Source of the DNA: Taenia hydatigena
Lineage: Eukaryota; Platyhelminthes; Cestoda; Cyclophyllidea; Taeniidae
Length of the DNA: 64,000 nucleotides
Direction: 5' to 3'
Assembly: GCA_036345935.2 (NCBI GenBank)
Contig: JADWOT020000002.1
Span: forward strand, 16,237,585 to 16,301,584
Every line of letters begins with the position of its first letter. Within the stretch, counting starts at the first letter, position 1. Position numbers and translations under genes: made by a program. Shown here piece after piece: positions 1 to 11,599 of this stretch. The notes below the pieces were generated by a model, which searched no databases, was not told the origin of the DNA, and was given only the letters and a program-made list of their open reading frames with translations.

Positions 1-1480
1 CTGAATTCCCGGCCTCACTTCCTCATTTTTGGCCATCTCCATGTCCTCTGATGCTCCAATTGCCTCGCAAAATTTTGAGCATCATTTTATTTCCATTCAT
101 TCTGGTGTAGGGGTGAATTCTGACTTTTGCGCCAGTAGACCCTCACAAAACTCTTTTCTCCGTCATTTATTATCGTGCAGAAAGGAGGAAAATGCAAACA
201 AAAAGCAAGACTCTTTATGACTTTCATCCAGAATAAAAGAAGTATCTTTTTGGAATGATGGATTGAATTGCCTCCTCTCTCATCCTCCAAGTCTCTCGCT
301 TTTGTGGTTTTTGCTCGTAAATGTGACAAACTACCAAAATTAGACCTGGATGCAAAATTTGTTTTGTGACCAAGATTTTTGTCACGTAGATGGAGGAAAT
401 GTCGACGATACATCGCACATTTCTGTCTCCGAGGCGGTTGAATTTCGAATTGAATTAGTTCCGGAAGAACAGCAACTGCGGTCCGACGAGCCCAATGACA
501 TGCGAATGGGGTGCTTGAAGTCAACTCCCAAGGCAATAGATGCGGTCATTCGGACTCGCTCATGCGACTCTTAGCTAGCGCAAGTTGAACTGCACATTTG
601 ACCACTGGAAGCACTATCCTGGTGGCTCGGACATCTGGTCGTGTTCCTTCGTATGGCAATAAATCCTCTACCGACCTCGTGGCCCCCTATTTGTGGTGGC
701 AGAAGGGTGGTGGCGAACTTCCACAGCAAAGAACTTTCCGGAGGCTCAATCACTACCGTCTACTCATGACAAATCTCAAGCCTCAAACTGACCGCTAATA
801 GAGCAAAGTTAGATTCAAAGGGATCCAAATCAGCCTTAACGAGGAGCATGTTTCATGAAAAGGATTTGGTTCAACAGATTAACAATTGGATTCGTCTCTG
901 GCACAGCTCTCCCTGCGAGGGCCATAACAATTAATAAAGAAGATTGAACAGTTATGCACCCTCTAATACAAAAAACATGATGCCTAATGAAGCAATGGTT
1001 CATCCAGCAGGACGATACTCCCAATTAAAAGCAGAGTTCAATCAAGGAAACCTTTTAATCCTGTCTTGGTGTAATGGCCTTCCAGTCACATCGATTGCCA
1101 CACAGCTCCTTGCAAGACTCTCCAGTAGCCCACAATTCACAGATGAAGAGATGGTCTTCACCATAACCGTTATTTGGCTTAACGAATAACCGCCTCAGCG
1201 GGAGACTTCTGCAGATCGTCGGCACCCAAACGGCCAGGGGCGTTGGTCAGCGGAGGAGGAGCACAGTAGCGCAGTAATGCAAACCCTCGCCTACAATTTA
1301 TGTACACAAACAAGAAAATTGCGAAAAACATTACAAGCAGAGGAGAAGGAGGAGAAGCCCAGGTGAAAGCATTACCGCTTCCTAGTCACGGACCATCAAG
1401 TCGTTTCCATTAAACCGCTATCATCTAGTGCAGATACAAAACATCGCACCCCACGAGAACATCAGACACGTCAGTGCGGG
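1..1480. other. Left-edge stretch, no gene recognised
   Basis: No open frame here has splice signals, a recognisable motif or convincing composition; all reading frames longer than 60 codons overlap one another on both strands. It reads as intergenic or intronic sequence. Confidence 0.5.
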
Positions 1481-1589
1481 TTAGTGGGAAAAAGCGAGAT
1501 GTATTGAGAGCATAAATGCGTACATAAACACGTACAACTGCAATTTATCAATAACCTTGTCCTCCTCCTCTTCCTCCTCATCCTCGTCT

Positions 1590-1790
1590 CCCACCCCGTT
1601 CGTGAACATGCGGACATTCTTCGTCCGTATTGACGAATGCGGCCTCCGCGAGCGATTGTACACTAAAACAAAGCCAGCGCCTTCACTAAGTAGCATACTA
1701 AGCAGGCAAAAAGAAAAGAAATGTGGAGGAACAACTAAGTTAGGTAGCCACAAAGTTGAAGATAACCAGGCGGATGCCACCTCGAAGTGA
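1590..1790 (-). repeat. Inverted repeat arm L (partner at 5838-6000)
   Basis: Read on the minus strand, this segment matches 5838-6000 on the plus strand. Both contain the bases tcaactttgtggctacct and then ggctttgttttagtgtac. The translated frames also align: FVLVYNRSRRPHSSIRTK here against FVLVYYRAGRRRRSSVRAK in the partner. The frame continues into a Glu-rich run encoded by CCT/CTC repeats at 1557-1590. No domain is recognised. It may be a duplicated exon fragment or a repeat element that keeps a residual frame. The arms are about 4.1 kb apart and lie on either side of the minisatellite and satellite blocks. Confidence 0.6.
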
Positions 1791-2233
1791 TGAAACATCG
1801 CCCAGGCTTCAGTTCTCGGCATTCCGAATGAATCGCCCTCCCCACTCCTCATCCTCGCCAAATGCTGTTGGGCTGACAGAGGGGGAACCGTACGGAAATT
1901 TGCCAATTTCAATGCAAAATGAGAAGGAACGTACTTACGGCATACTTACGGTAACTGATTGATTGATTGAGCTTAACCAGCCGCAGAAGAGGTGTGGGTG
2001 GCCGAAATGCACGATAGGCATGAGATAGGCATTCTTTGTGGAATATGAAGTAGCGACGTTGCCCTGAGGAGGCTATAGACAGCTTGAGGTTGGCTTTTTG
2101 GCATAGATTGGAGGAGCACAAAATACGAAGTGTCCCGAGAGCATGTTGATATGCGTTGGTTAGGTAGGCGCAGTTAGTTATTGGTTGTGGAGTAGTAATG
2201 ATAAAGCGATTGGTTAATTAATAGAGAGGCTGT

Positions 2234-3660
2234 TTAAATGTATTGCTGAAGCGATTGATTATTATGCGAGTGATTGAAAGAGATGGTGATTTGGAGAAGG
2301 GGAAGGGCAACAGCAATCCTACTACTAAAGAAAGAAAGAAGGGGAGAGAGAGGAGAATGGTAAGTGAAAAAAGGGAGAAGATGGTGCTGCACCTGCAATG
2401 GACATAGGAATGAAGGAATGAGAGAGGGAGGGAGGTAGGGGGAAATGGAGAGAATGAGGATGGTAGGAGTGCGTGAATGAATGAATGCTGTGGTAATAGA
2501 AGTAGTGCTGATCAAAGAAAAGGCATAACTTGAAGTGAAGGGAGAAAGAGGAAGGAGGGAGGGAAGAAGTCTACTAGCAACGTATAAGTAGAGGGGAGGA
2601 GGCAAAGTGGTGCGTCTACTGGTAAGTTGTAAGTAGTGGCGTATTAATTGAGTAGTTGTGGACAGGGGTGAGTGAGTGAGTGAGTGAGTGAGTGAGTGCA
2701 ACAGTAGTGAGTGGTGTTAGGGGTGAAATTGTTTTATTTGGCTGACGATGTGAGGTTAATTTGAAAAGGTGGGAAAATGAATGTGTTTTTTTGGTTGGAA
2801 GTGATTGAGGGGCACTTGTGATGGGCTTGAAGTGTTTGAAGTCTTTACTGAGGTTGTAGGAGGAATCGCAGGACCCGAGGCCGGTAACCAAGAGAAAAAG
2901 GAAGCAACGGGATGGAAGTGTAATGTGGAATGCGGGAAGGAGGGAATGGGAAAGAAAGAAAGAAATGATGAGAATGCTTGGATGAATGAATGAATGAATG
3001 GAGGAATGCGATGGAAGCAAAGTTGGAGGTAATGAATGAGAAGTGATTGCTAGAAATAAAGGGAGAAAAGGAAGGAGGAAAGAGGGAGAGAGGGAGGGAG
3101 GGAATGTCGTAGGAGTAATAGAGGTCTACTAGCAGTGTATAAGTAGTAGCGAGTAGGGAGGGAGGGAAGCAGTAGGTGTACTAGTGAGATATAAGTAGTG
3201 TGGCCTTAGGTTAGGTGGTGTTTGGTAAGTGGGAGAGAGCACTGGTGCGTGTTTAGCATGACATGAATGAAATGAATGAATGAATGAATGAATGGAGAAA
3301 GAATGGCGTGTGAGTGAGTGAGTAGCGGAGTGACTTTTACTGGCAGCCTATAAGCAAGTAGTTGCGGTGGGTGAGTACAACAGTAGTGGTAGGAGGAGTA
3401 GGTGCACTGGTGGGATAGTGTGCGTGCGTGCGTGAGTGTGACCATGGGGGAGAGTCGAGTCGAGTCGAGTGGTCGGCGTAGAGTCGAGTGCACTGGCGGG
3501 AATGGGTGCGTGGTGCGTGGTACGTGCGTAGTAGTAGTAGTAGTAGCAGTGGTAGGAGTAGGAGTAGGTGCACCCGTGGGAATGGGTGGATGGGCTGTGG
3601 GTAAAATACGACTACAGAGAAGGAGAGGGAATTGGAGGGAATGTTGGTGATAATACTGGT
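2234..3660. repeat. Purine-rich minisatellite block
   Basis: The plus strand is almost entirely G, A and T. It contains (GAGT)n at about 2668-2697, (GAAT)n at about 2984-3000 and 3266-3292, and (GTA)n near 3528-3550. It also has larger repeated phrases: gtctactagca followed by gtataagtag occurs at about 2569 and again at about 3123, some 553 bp apart. Long Ser/Thr/Pro-rich minus-strand frames here are by-products of the composition, not genes. Confidence 0.8.
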
Positions 3661-3899
3661 GGGGATGAGCAGGAGAAAGGAAGAATTGGGTTATAAAAAG
3701 GGGAAAGAAGGGAGCGATGGGAAGGAAATTGCAGAGCAGTGTGAGAAATGAGTAGAGGAAGAAGTGAGTGGGTATAATATGGACCTATAGAAAGAAAGAG
3801 AGCATAGACTGCAGAATAGGCGTGAATAAGCAGGTAGGAGGAAAAAGGAGGGAAAGCCTGGTAGAGGCGGGTCCTCGCGGTGGGGGTGGGACTGCCTGG

Positions 3900-4320
3900 A
3901 GTATTCAGTGACCTTGACGCCAGCCAATGGGGGTCCGCCGGTGTCCCACATCGACTAAAATCCATGCCACCTGACATCATTTGACCTTGGAGTCGACATC
4001 CAGGGTCGCTTAATAACCTTGAGGTCAACCAATGGGGGTCCAGAATGACCCGATGACGTCACTCAAACGTGAGGTCACGTGACTTTGAGGTCAACAGTAA
4101 TCAATAGCCGGCCACCTAATGACATCATCTTACCTTAAAGTCGACGCCAATCGATATCCAGGGCCCTCTAATGACGTCATCCGGCCTTAAAGCAGACGTT
4201 AGTCGATGTTCAGAGCGGCGAATTACGTCATTAGACCTTGAAGTGGCCGTCAATCGATATCCAAGGCCAACTAATGACGTCATTTATCCTTGAAGTGGAC
4301 ATTAATGGATAAAACCCGCA
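3900..4320 (-). repeat. Satellite array, left half: 51-52 bp monomers in inverse orientation
   Basis: Degenerate monomers carry the core taatgacgtcat, then CCTT-AAG, then an atcgatatcca block. Cores start at about 4120, 4172, 4223 and 4275, a spacing of 52, 51 and 52 bp, with more decayed copies at 3972 and 4054. The reverse complement of the right-half units (4323-4795) gives the same order of blocks, so the two halves have opposite orientation. Copies of AAGGTCA/TGACCTT and TGACGTCA recur throughout. Confidence 0.8.
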
Positions 4321-4322
4321 CT

Positions 4323-4795
4323 CAAGGTCACGTGACGCCATTTCCGTGGCAAGGATATCGATAATCCCCTCTCTTAAGGTCACCGGGGGTGTTTTTCTTC
4401 TCAAATGATCGATAAACCCCACCTTCAAGGTCGTGTGACGCCATTTCCGTGGCCTGGATATCGATTTTGCCCCCTCCCAAGGTCACTGGGTGTACTTTTA
4501 TGGCGAAAGGATTGATAAATCCCACCGTCAAGGTCACGTGACGTCATTTCCGCGGCCTGGATAATGATTCTTCTCTCCCCCAAGGTCACTGCCAGTGTTT
4601 TTCTCCCTCAATGATCAATAAATCCCGCCCTCAAGGTCACGTGACGTCATTCGCGTGGCCTGAATATCGATTAGCCCCTCTCCCAAGGTCACTGGGTGTA
4701 CTTTTATCGGGAAACGATCGATAGATCCCGCCCTCAAGGTCATGTGACGTCATTTGCGTGGCCCGAATATCGATATGGGTGTACTTTTCATTTGA
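4323..4795 (+). repeat. Satellite array, right half: 103-bp higher-order repeat
   Basis: The phrase caaggtca/cgtgacgtcat begins at 4323, 4426, 4529, 4632 and 4735, a constant 103 bp. Each 103-bp unit is a dimer of two diverged 51-52 bp monomers. Type A is caaggtcacgtgacgtcatt followed by tccgtggcctggatatcgat. Type B is caaggtcactgggtgtactt followed by ttat and gatcgataaa; for example AAGGTCA starts at 4324 (A), 4376 (B) and 4427 (A). Type A carries the palindromes TCACGTGA and TGACGTCA overlapped as CACGTGACGTCA. It fades into AT-rich DNA at about 4800. Confidence 0.9.
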
Positions 4796-5735
4796 ATTAA
4801 TTGATTTTATCGTGCTTCCTCCCCTAGGTGTCGTTTTCGTACCCCTCTACATATTTTCTTGTTTTTTTGTTGATCACGGCATATGGTTTAATTGTTTTGT
4901 TTTTTTTTTTGATGCATTTTTGTGCACGAGAGTGATATGTGTGACGTTAAATCGTATTTAGCTTGTTTATTTTTTAATTTTTCAAATAGGAAATGCATTA
5001 GATGAATTCGTTACGAGTTGATTTGTCGACTTTTTATATCCCGAATTTTTTGGTATTTTTGGTATCTTTGTGCTTTATAATTTGTTTTTTTTAATTGTAT
5101 ATTTCCCTTTTCTTTTTCTAATCCTTTTCGTTCAAGGTCATTAGCTGCGCTTTAGTTCACCAAATGGCGGAAGTGGGGTTGGTGCGCCGGTGTCTGTGGT
5201 TGTTGTTGGGTCCCGAATTTATTGTAGAAAGTGAGTTCTTAATGCTGTGAACTTTGTTAAGCTGACGGGTCTTTTGTAATGTTCTTGTTCATCTCTCTTA
5301 GCCGTACTAATTCGTCGAAGTGCATCCTTTGGCCCATGACTTGTGTATTCAATGTGAGGTTGCATCCTTTTAGTGGCGAAAAAGTGCGGTATGCACTGTC
5401 AACGTTGGATAAGATGCTGATGGTTTTTCAGTCATTTATTGTCTCTGGCAGGGTTTCCCTCTAGTCCATCACGTTTACTATACTGCTTTTTTATTCTTTG
5501 TTGCAGGGATCCTACCAAGTCGAATGATGGGTTTTAGTGCAGGTATCTTTTTTGAACACCTTCACGATTCTCTGCAGTTACTCATTTAATTAACTGCTCT
5601 ATTCGTGGTTACTCTTGTTGTTTTGATAGCCGCTAGATTTGCTTTTTAATGCGTTGTCTTTCGGCAATGTGGTTTCACCGTTTTCGTGACTGGCGCGGTT
5701 TCGGCTAACGGGACTCAATTTGTTGGGAAGTAGAA
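4796..5735. other. AT-rich stretch, no gene recognised
   Basis: T-rich runs on the plus strand with no open frame backed by splice signals or a motif. I see nothing to annotate. Confidence 0.5.
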
Positions 5736-5837
5736 ATGTTCCACAAGATTGGTTGTTTTATGATTGTCTTACTATGGCATATTAAATCTCAATCGCAATG
5801 GACGTCAGACGAGAACTTCTCAAATCGGATCGCTTTC

Positions 5838-6000
5838 AACTTTGTGGCTACCTGGCTTATTCGTTCCTTCTGGCCTGTTTCTTTGCTGCTTGATGAGGGC
5901 ACTGGCTTTGTTTTAGTGTACTATCGGGCAGGGAGGAGGAGGCGCTCGTCAGTGCGGGCGAAGATCGTGCGCACGTTTGTGGATGCAAAGAAGGGTAGAC
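5838..6000 (+). repeat. Inverted repeat arm R (partner at 1590-1790)
   Basis: This is the plus-strand counterpart of the segment at 1590-1790 (minus). It lies in an open frame of 116 codons (5736-6086), in which FVLVYYRAGRRRRSSVRAK is the part shared with the partner. No domain is recognised. Because the frame is preserved in both diverged arms, a degenerate coding origin is possible. Confidence 0.6.
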
Positions 6001-6086
6001 GTTCAACTTCTCCCCCCGCAGAAGATGTCATTGGCGAAAACGCCTGGTTGTTTAGCATATTCAAGTGCATCAAGGTAGCAAACTAA

Positions 6087-7700
6087 CTTGTTGCGGCTTC
6101 AAATTCTCGGCGACCGCCGCCGTAGCCACCGCTGCCGCAATAACCCAAACCAATCGCCGGTCCTACTACCACTACCGCTAAATGTGACAACCTGTGAGTC
6201 ATCATTTTGACAAAATATCATCTACCGAGCATCATTTCAGTAGTATTTACATCCTACCTCAAGATTCAAACGTCCAAATTGGCGGGGTGATGCGTGGAAT
6301 GACATAATTTGCAGTGTATTTGCCCTCCTCCACCTCCCACCCTCTTCTTTTTCTCCTTTCTTCCCTTAACAGACAGCCGAACACCCTACACAAGGCAAGA
6401 CTAGACCCAACACCCTCCCTTTCGATCAACTTTACACCATTTGCTTGCGCACATTCCACCAAACACCCATAGTCATGAGGCCACATCACAAAGTAGTCTA
6501 GCAAGCACCACCCCAGTCACAGTGAACCCCTGCTTCATCTACTTAACACCAATCTTCATCACCACACCCAACAGTAGTGCCCCTTTCGCCTAAACAACGA
6601 CGCTAACTGCATCTAGTTCTGTAACCCATCAATCTCTCCCCCACCTCCTCAAATACCACAAAACACAACTGTACTTCACCACCTTCATTGCTTTAAGTAA
6701 ATAGGATATTCATGCCATGACGCGTATGTCCAACGTAACAAGAAGAGTGATCCCGGTGAAACGCGTTGCGAATGCATCCCCAGCAGGTTCAATCAACTTG
6801 TGAAAATGCAAACGCATTTGTAAACACCATATTCCTGGCGGAGAACAAGTAAATTAATCCATTCTGTGCATGGAAGTACTACTATAACGACATGAATGAA
6901 CACACAAAATAATCAGAATCTATGTTCCTACCTTGCCTTCGACGTTGGCAGCTCTTCCGCTTCCATTGTAATGGCGCCGAATCGGTGGTCCTTCTCAGGC
7001 ATTCATCCATACTTCCATTCATCCACAATGCACATGCCACAAACTAACGTAATCCACTCTTAACACTGTCCTAGGTCGCGAATGGCAAGGCGTTCATTTC
7101 TTAACAATCGTTGGTCCACATCGATTAGTAAAACTATCCATTTGAATGAGAAGAGAAGCAAAACAACGTAACACGCAGCAGAATGCACAAGCCAGTCATT
7201 CATTTATGACCTTAGATGACCTTAGTGGCATGGATATTAGAAATATTAAAAAGTCGTCAAAAAGCAAATTTACCATAAGATCAGCTAGGTTAATCGAGAA
7301 TGCTTTTTAATACACCCTGAACCACCAACATTGTAACGAAATGCATGTCTAAAGATTATTAAATTTCTTAACTAAATTAGGCAAGCAAATATTAAATTGT
7401 TATTTGAACTACTTTTGCTTTGCAATTGTGCACTTAAAAGTATAGCATATAATCACAACTAAGTTGTCAATATTAACTGCTGATTCTCTCATGTGTGCGC
7501 AGTTTGTAAATTGTTTTACTGTGTTTCTGTTATTTAAATCTAGTTTGCATTACAAATTTATTAAAGTTTGTAACAATTGTTGCATCATTGAAAATACATA
7601 GAAATCAAAAGTTCGTTTGTTTTACCGAACGAACTCTGAAATGATTGGTCAGATTTGTATGCGGCTGGCGTAAGTGCTGCGCGTTTTGGTGATCGTTGTT
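6087..7700. other. Non-coding stretch
   Basis: There is no supported gene, RNA or repeat. The left part is C-rich on the plus strand and the right part AT-rich. Confidence 0.5.
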
Positions 7701-7759
7701 TCGGATTAATAGGCCCCTATTTGCTGTCAGAAGTTGGGTGTCTCGTAAGTATTTAGTAC

Positions 7760-8460
7760 GTTTTTGTTAGTTTTAGTGATTTTGTCGTTAATAGGTACTT
7801 TAAATGTCGGTTTTCTTCTTTTGCACACATACTTGCTGGAGTAAACGCAAGGACCTTTTAGTGTGACTGTTAAGACGTTTACTGAGGTGCAATTTGTGTT
7901 ATATAGCACTATAAGTGATAAATTATGACTGTTTTGGCAGTTTGTGAGGTTGTAGGCTTTCTTACTGTCGCTGAAATTTGATTATTGAGGCGCAATTTCG
8001 TTGGGAGGAGTTATAACCTTACCGAGTGCTTGGCAGTTGCTTGCTTGGTGCTTTCTTGCGATTAAACACCCCTTAAATGCATACTTTTGTACTTGCATTT
8101 TTTCTTTTCTTATCACTTTACGTGTTAGGCTAATCATTTTAAAAGTAGCTGCAGTTGCTGTCAAGACTTTTTGTTTTCCATTTTCATTGCCTAATCGCGT
8201 TAGTTTTTTCGCTGCACAATCCTTCTTGCGATTAAGTAAGATTGTTTCGGCTGTTTCCAAGTGGTTAGTTATTTTATTAAGAATGAGTTTTGATTAATGC
8301 GGTCGAATTCGATGAAGAGACTTGTGACTTTGGTAAAGCGAACGCAAAAGCCTCATAATGTGACTGTTGGGACGTTTTGTTTTCCAACCACAGTGCCTAC
8401 TCACGTCCACCTTTTTTCTGTACGACACTTTGAGCGATAAAGTAAGATTGTTTTTGTAAT
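7760..8460. repeat. Degenerate tandem repeats
   Basis: Related phrases recur. One is aacgcaa followed by agtgtgactgtt and gacgttt, near 7840-7880 and again at 8340-8375. Another is a tagcact/acgacact...gataaa(g)ta...gattgtttt block, near 7900-7935, 8225-8260, 8420-8455 and 9840-9880. These look like strongly diverged copies of one ancestral unit that continues into the 8.5-11.5 kb duplication. No coding potential is recognised. Confidence 0.5.
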
Positions 8461-8499
8461 TTGTAATTAGTTCGCTTTCTAATGACGGTGGATTTTATT

Positions 8500-9630
8500 G
8501 AGAGGAGTTTTAACGTCGTTCATTATTTTCTTGCTAGTAATCATCATATTTATAAATCTTGTTATCCGTGTTCTTTTTCCGCTTTCACGTCGGTCTTCAC
8601 ATTGGTTGTTTTTTTTTTTTTACTTTCCAGATGCTACAAACTTACTTCGGTGATGGTGAAGTAGCATTTGGTGATTGTGTGGAGTGATTCGCGGCGGCGG
8701 CGGCGGCGGCGTCTCGGTCTCGGTTGTGCGATGCAGATGTCGGCGGGCATGGACGACACGGACTACTATTGCTACTATGTCTGCATCTCTTTGTCTTTGC
8801 GGGACATGGGTGGTTAGTTGGGTGGTCGGCGGAGAGGGAGGGGAAAGGGTAGGGGAGGCCTGTCGTTCTTATGTGTGAAGGAGTGAAGGTGACGCCCTCT
8901 TACAATGGCGACGACGATGACGACGAATAGAAGCGCTATGGACCAGAGCTCACTGGTGGCAACTGCGGCATATTTTGTTTCCGAAGGTATGGGAATGTTT
9001 TTGGTGTGGGAGAGTGGTAGCTAATTTATTGCTGACTGCATAGGTGATGAGTGGTGGCGCTGTTCCCATTACTACTGCAACTTAGCCTTGAGGACGAGGA
9101 TGGATTGAAAAGGAGTAAGTAGGAGGAGGGAGTGAGAAGGGACAGGGTGGGGGGGCGGGGGAATTTAGGGTGGGAGGTCGAGACGACTTGGGATTTCTCT
9201 CTCCGTCCGGTTAGGGAGAGGCTTGACGACGGGTCGGGCGTGTAGTGCGATTGTGGTGTACTGCTTGGATGGATTGGCGGTTGTCCCTCGCATTTGCATG
9301 GTGATTGAGTGTGCCGGTGTTGGTCCGTGCTTCGCGCTTGAAGAGGGGGTGGGGAAGTATCTACGTCTTAACTTTTCCAACGTTCCAGGTACAGTGGATT
9401 CGGTGTGTGTGGGGGGTGGCAGATCGCGGTACTCCATGGCACGTCGACGGTTGGTGCATGCAGGCACATGGACTGAAGCGGTGACTCAACTCTGCTCTGC
9501 CTTCTCCTTAGAGCTCTGCTCGTGTCTGTGTTGGTCCGCATGTCTGGGCATCGCCGACGGGGACATTCAACAGCAATATCATCAGCTCTTTTGGGGCTGC
9601 CCAACTGGGTAAGTGGCAAATCTTGATTTT
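8500..9630 (+). repeat. Tandem segmental duplication, copy 1
   Basis: This is homologous to 10300-11520. The order of shared blocks is: a T-rich run ending in an acceptor-like ctttccag (8622-8630); tggtgaagtagcat; a (GGC)n tract at 8691-8711; gcatggacgacacggactac; ttgtctttgcgggacatggg; a ggcatattttgtttccgaag block; tagccttgagga; and a second acceptor/donor-like pair, cgttccag at about 9390 and gtaagtgg at about 9609. The offset from copy 2 grows from about 1.71 to 1.90 kb across the unit. No protein family is recognised in any frame. Confidence 0.75.
8691..8711 (+). repeat. (GGC)n trinucleotide tract
   Basis: Seven GGC units without interruption at the start of copy 1 of the duplication. The equivalent position in copy 2 is a longer, interrupted GGC/GGT tract. 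Confidence 0.9.
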
Positions 9631-10435
9631 GTGTATCAGATATGACCTGGGTTTACACTTTAACTAATCAGTAAAAAGGTTTGGATGCATTCAAAGGTGT
9701 GGATTTTATTCTTACCAACTGTATTCACGGAGAGACGAACGCTAGTTTCTTCTCACTAATGCAGAAGTGTAGCGATTAGGTGTTGTTGGGAGCGATGGAA
9801 TCAGTCCCCCTACTCACGTGATGCATTTTTTACCACTGTATAGCACGACAGGCGATAACTTGGGACTGTTTTGTTAGTTTGTGCCTTTTCTGCAACACGT
9901 CATAGCAAAACTGGCATGCCGCTGCATATATTCGGTGGCAGCAATATGCATTTTGGTATTTGGAATGTTGATTACCCGTCTGCATATATGTGTCCAGTGT
10001 GTACTTGGACGAAATTAGTAGCAAGGCCGCACGGAGTGTGGTGTCTTATTCTTTAGTTGGCAATTTCACTCGTCATCAATGCAGTCTACCCTATTCTATG
10101 TTATTCTACTGGACATTAGGTCAAGGTCTATTCAGACGCCAGGGGACAGTTTACACACCGGAAGAGCTGCATGCGTTGGCGTCACTGCGCAGACCGTACT
10201 TTGTAGCTGGCTTAAATGTTTGCTTGTTAAGTTGTTTCTTTTGTCCTACCGGTAGTTATGTTTGTGGTTGTTAGCTTTGCATCGCGCTGGACCCTCATGC
10301 ATCAGTTTCTCCATTGTTTGTTTTTTTTTGTTTCCTTTTCAGATGTTACAACCTTACTTACTTACTCTGGTGATGGTGAAGTAACATTAGATGAGTGCTT
10401 GGAATGGCAGCCAATGCGAGATGTTGGAGTGTTTC

Positions 10436-10495
10436 GCGGCGGTGGCGGTGGCGGCGGCGGTGGCGGCGGCGGTGGCGGTGGCGGTGGCGGCGTCC
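10436..10495 (+). repeat. Interrupted (GGCGGT)n tract
   Basis: About 60 bases of GGC and GGT triplets. It gives poly-Gly, poly-Ala/Val or poly-Arg/Trp frames on the plus strand and His/Arg or Ala/Thr frames on the minus strand. None of these should be called a gene. Confidence 0.9.
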
Positions 10496-10696
10496 CCGTC
10501 TGGGTCCAGCGAAGGGGATTTTGGCAGGCATGGACGACACGGACTACTACTGCTGCTGCTATTATGTCCGCATGTCTTTGTCTTCGCGGGGCATGGGTGG
10601 TTGAGTGAGTAGGTGGATGGATGGCGGAGAGGGAGGAGAAAGGCTAGGGGAGCTCTGTCGTGAGTATGTGTGAAGGTGTGAGGGGGAGGCTCTCTT

Positions 10697-10731
10697 ACAA
10701 CGACGACGACGACGACGACAACAACAACAAT
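10697..10731 (+). repeat. (ACG)n(ACA)n microsatellite
   Basis: A run of GAC/ACG triplets passing into ACA triplets inside copy 2. Copy 1 has a shorter, imperfect equivalent near 8905-8925. Confidence 0.8.
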
Positions 10732-11599
10732 GAATGGGAGCGCTATGGAGCAGAGCTCGTGGATGGGAATTGCGGCATATTTTGCTTCCGAAGGTACGGA
10801 AATGTAATTGCTGTGGGAGGGTGGCATTTAATTTATTGCTAGCTGTAGAGGTGATGAGTAGTGATGCATCGTGCCAGAGGAGGTAAGCAAGTGAGTGGAT
10901 CTCCACCTTGGAGTATGTTGGGTGCGAGTTGTTGAAGGAGTGTCGTGCTGCCCCCACTGCTACTACTACTACTGCGACTTAGCCTTGAGAATGAGAATGG
11001 ATTGGAAAGGAGTGGGTTGGTGGACGTGAAGAGGAGGAAGAAGTGGGGTGTGGTGGGGGGTGGGTGGTTGGAGTTCGGGGAGGGGAGTTGGCGTAGATGC
11101 CATCTTCTCCATGCAACTAATTATTTAGTGAGATGGAGGTGATATGTGCGAATTGGGCGGCGGGCGGTTGTGAGGGTGTTGTGGCACACCGGAGGGATGT
11201 CAGCCTGCAATGGTCCCTCGCGTTGGCGCTTTTTTCTTAGGAAGACGGTGAGGAGGCACTTCCCTCTTACAACTCTTTTTTAATGTTGCAGGTGCGATAA
11301 GTGCAGAATTTCATGAGGGATGGGAGGATGGTAGGTACTCGACGGCGGCGCATCGACAGTTGGTGGACGCGGCTACATCAACTTAAGTGGCGACCCAACC
11401 TTTCTATACCTCTGCCGATGCCGCTGATGCTACGTTTGCGTGAACATCACCAACGACGGGCACATTCATTCATTCGACGATCCCTATCGCAACAACAGTT
11501 TCGTAAGTTCTTTACATTCATTATCTGTTATTAGTGGCGTCTACCCATTTGTTAAAATTAGTCTCGTCTTTCTATCACACGTGGAGACACCAGAGCTTC

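Larger units (their letters stand above)
10300..11520 (+). repeat. Tandem segmental duplication, copy 2
   Basis: This has the same block order as 8500-9630. It starts with a T-rich run and tccttttcag at about 10333-10342 and an interrupted GGC/GGT tract at 10436-10495. It then has gcatggacgacacggactac, ttgtcttcgcggggcatggg, ggcatattttgcttccgaag and tagccttgagaatgag. It ends with acceptor-like ttaatgttgcag near 11290 and donor-like gtaagttc at about 11506. It is longer than copy 1 because of microsatellite growth. The splice-like ends are at matching places in both copies, so the unit may carry exons of an unknown transcript. Confidence 0.75.

Noticed and set aside
2234..3020. Long Ser/Thr/Pro-rich minus-strand frames
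   Set aside because: Produced by purine-rich minisatellite DNA; no start context, motif or splice signals, and several frames overlap.
10358..10957. Overlapping Gly-, Ala-, His- and Val-rich frames on both strands, up to 146 codons
   Set aside because: All come from the GGC/GGT and ACG/ACA tracts; many frames are open at once, and none is preserved in the duplicated copy at 8.5 kb.
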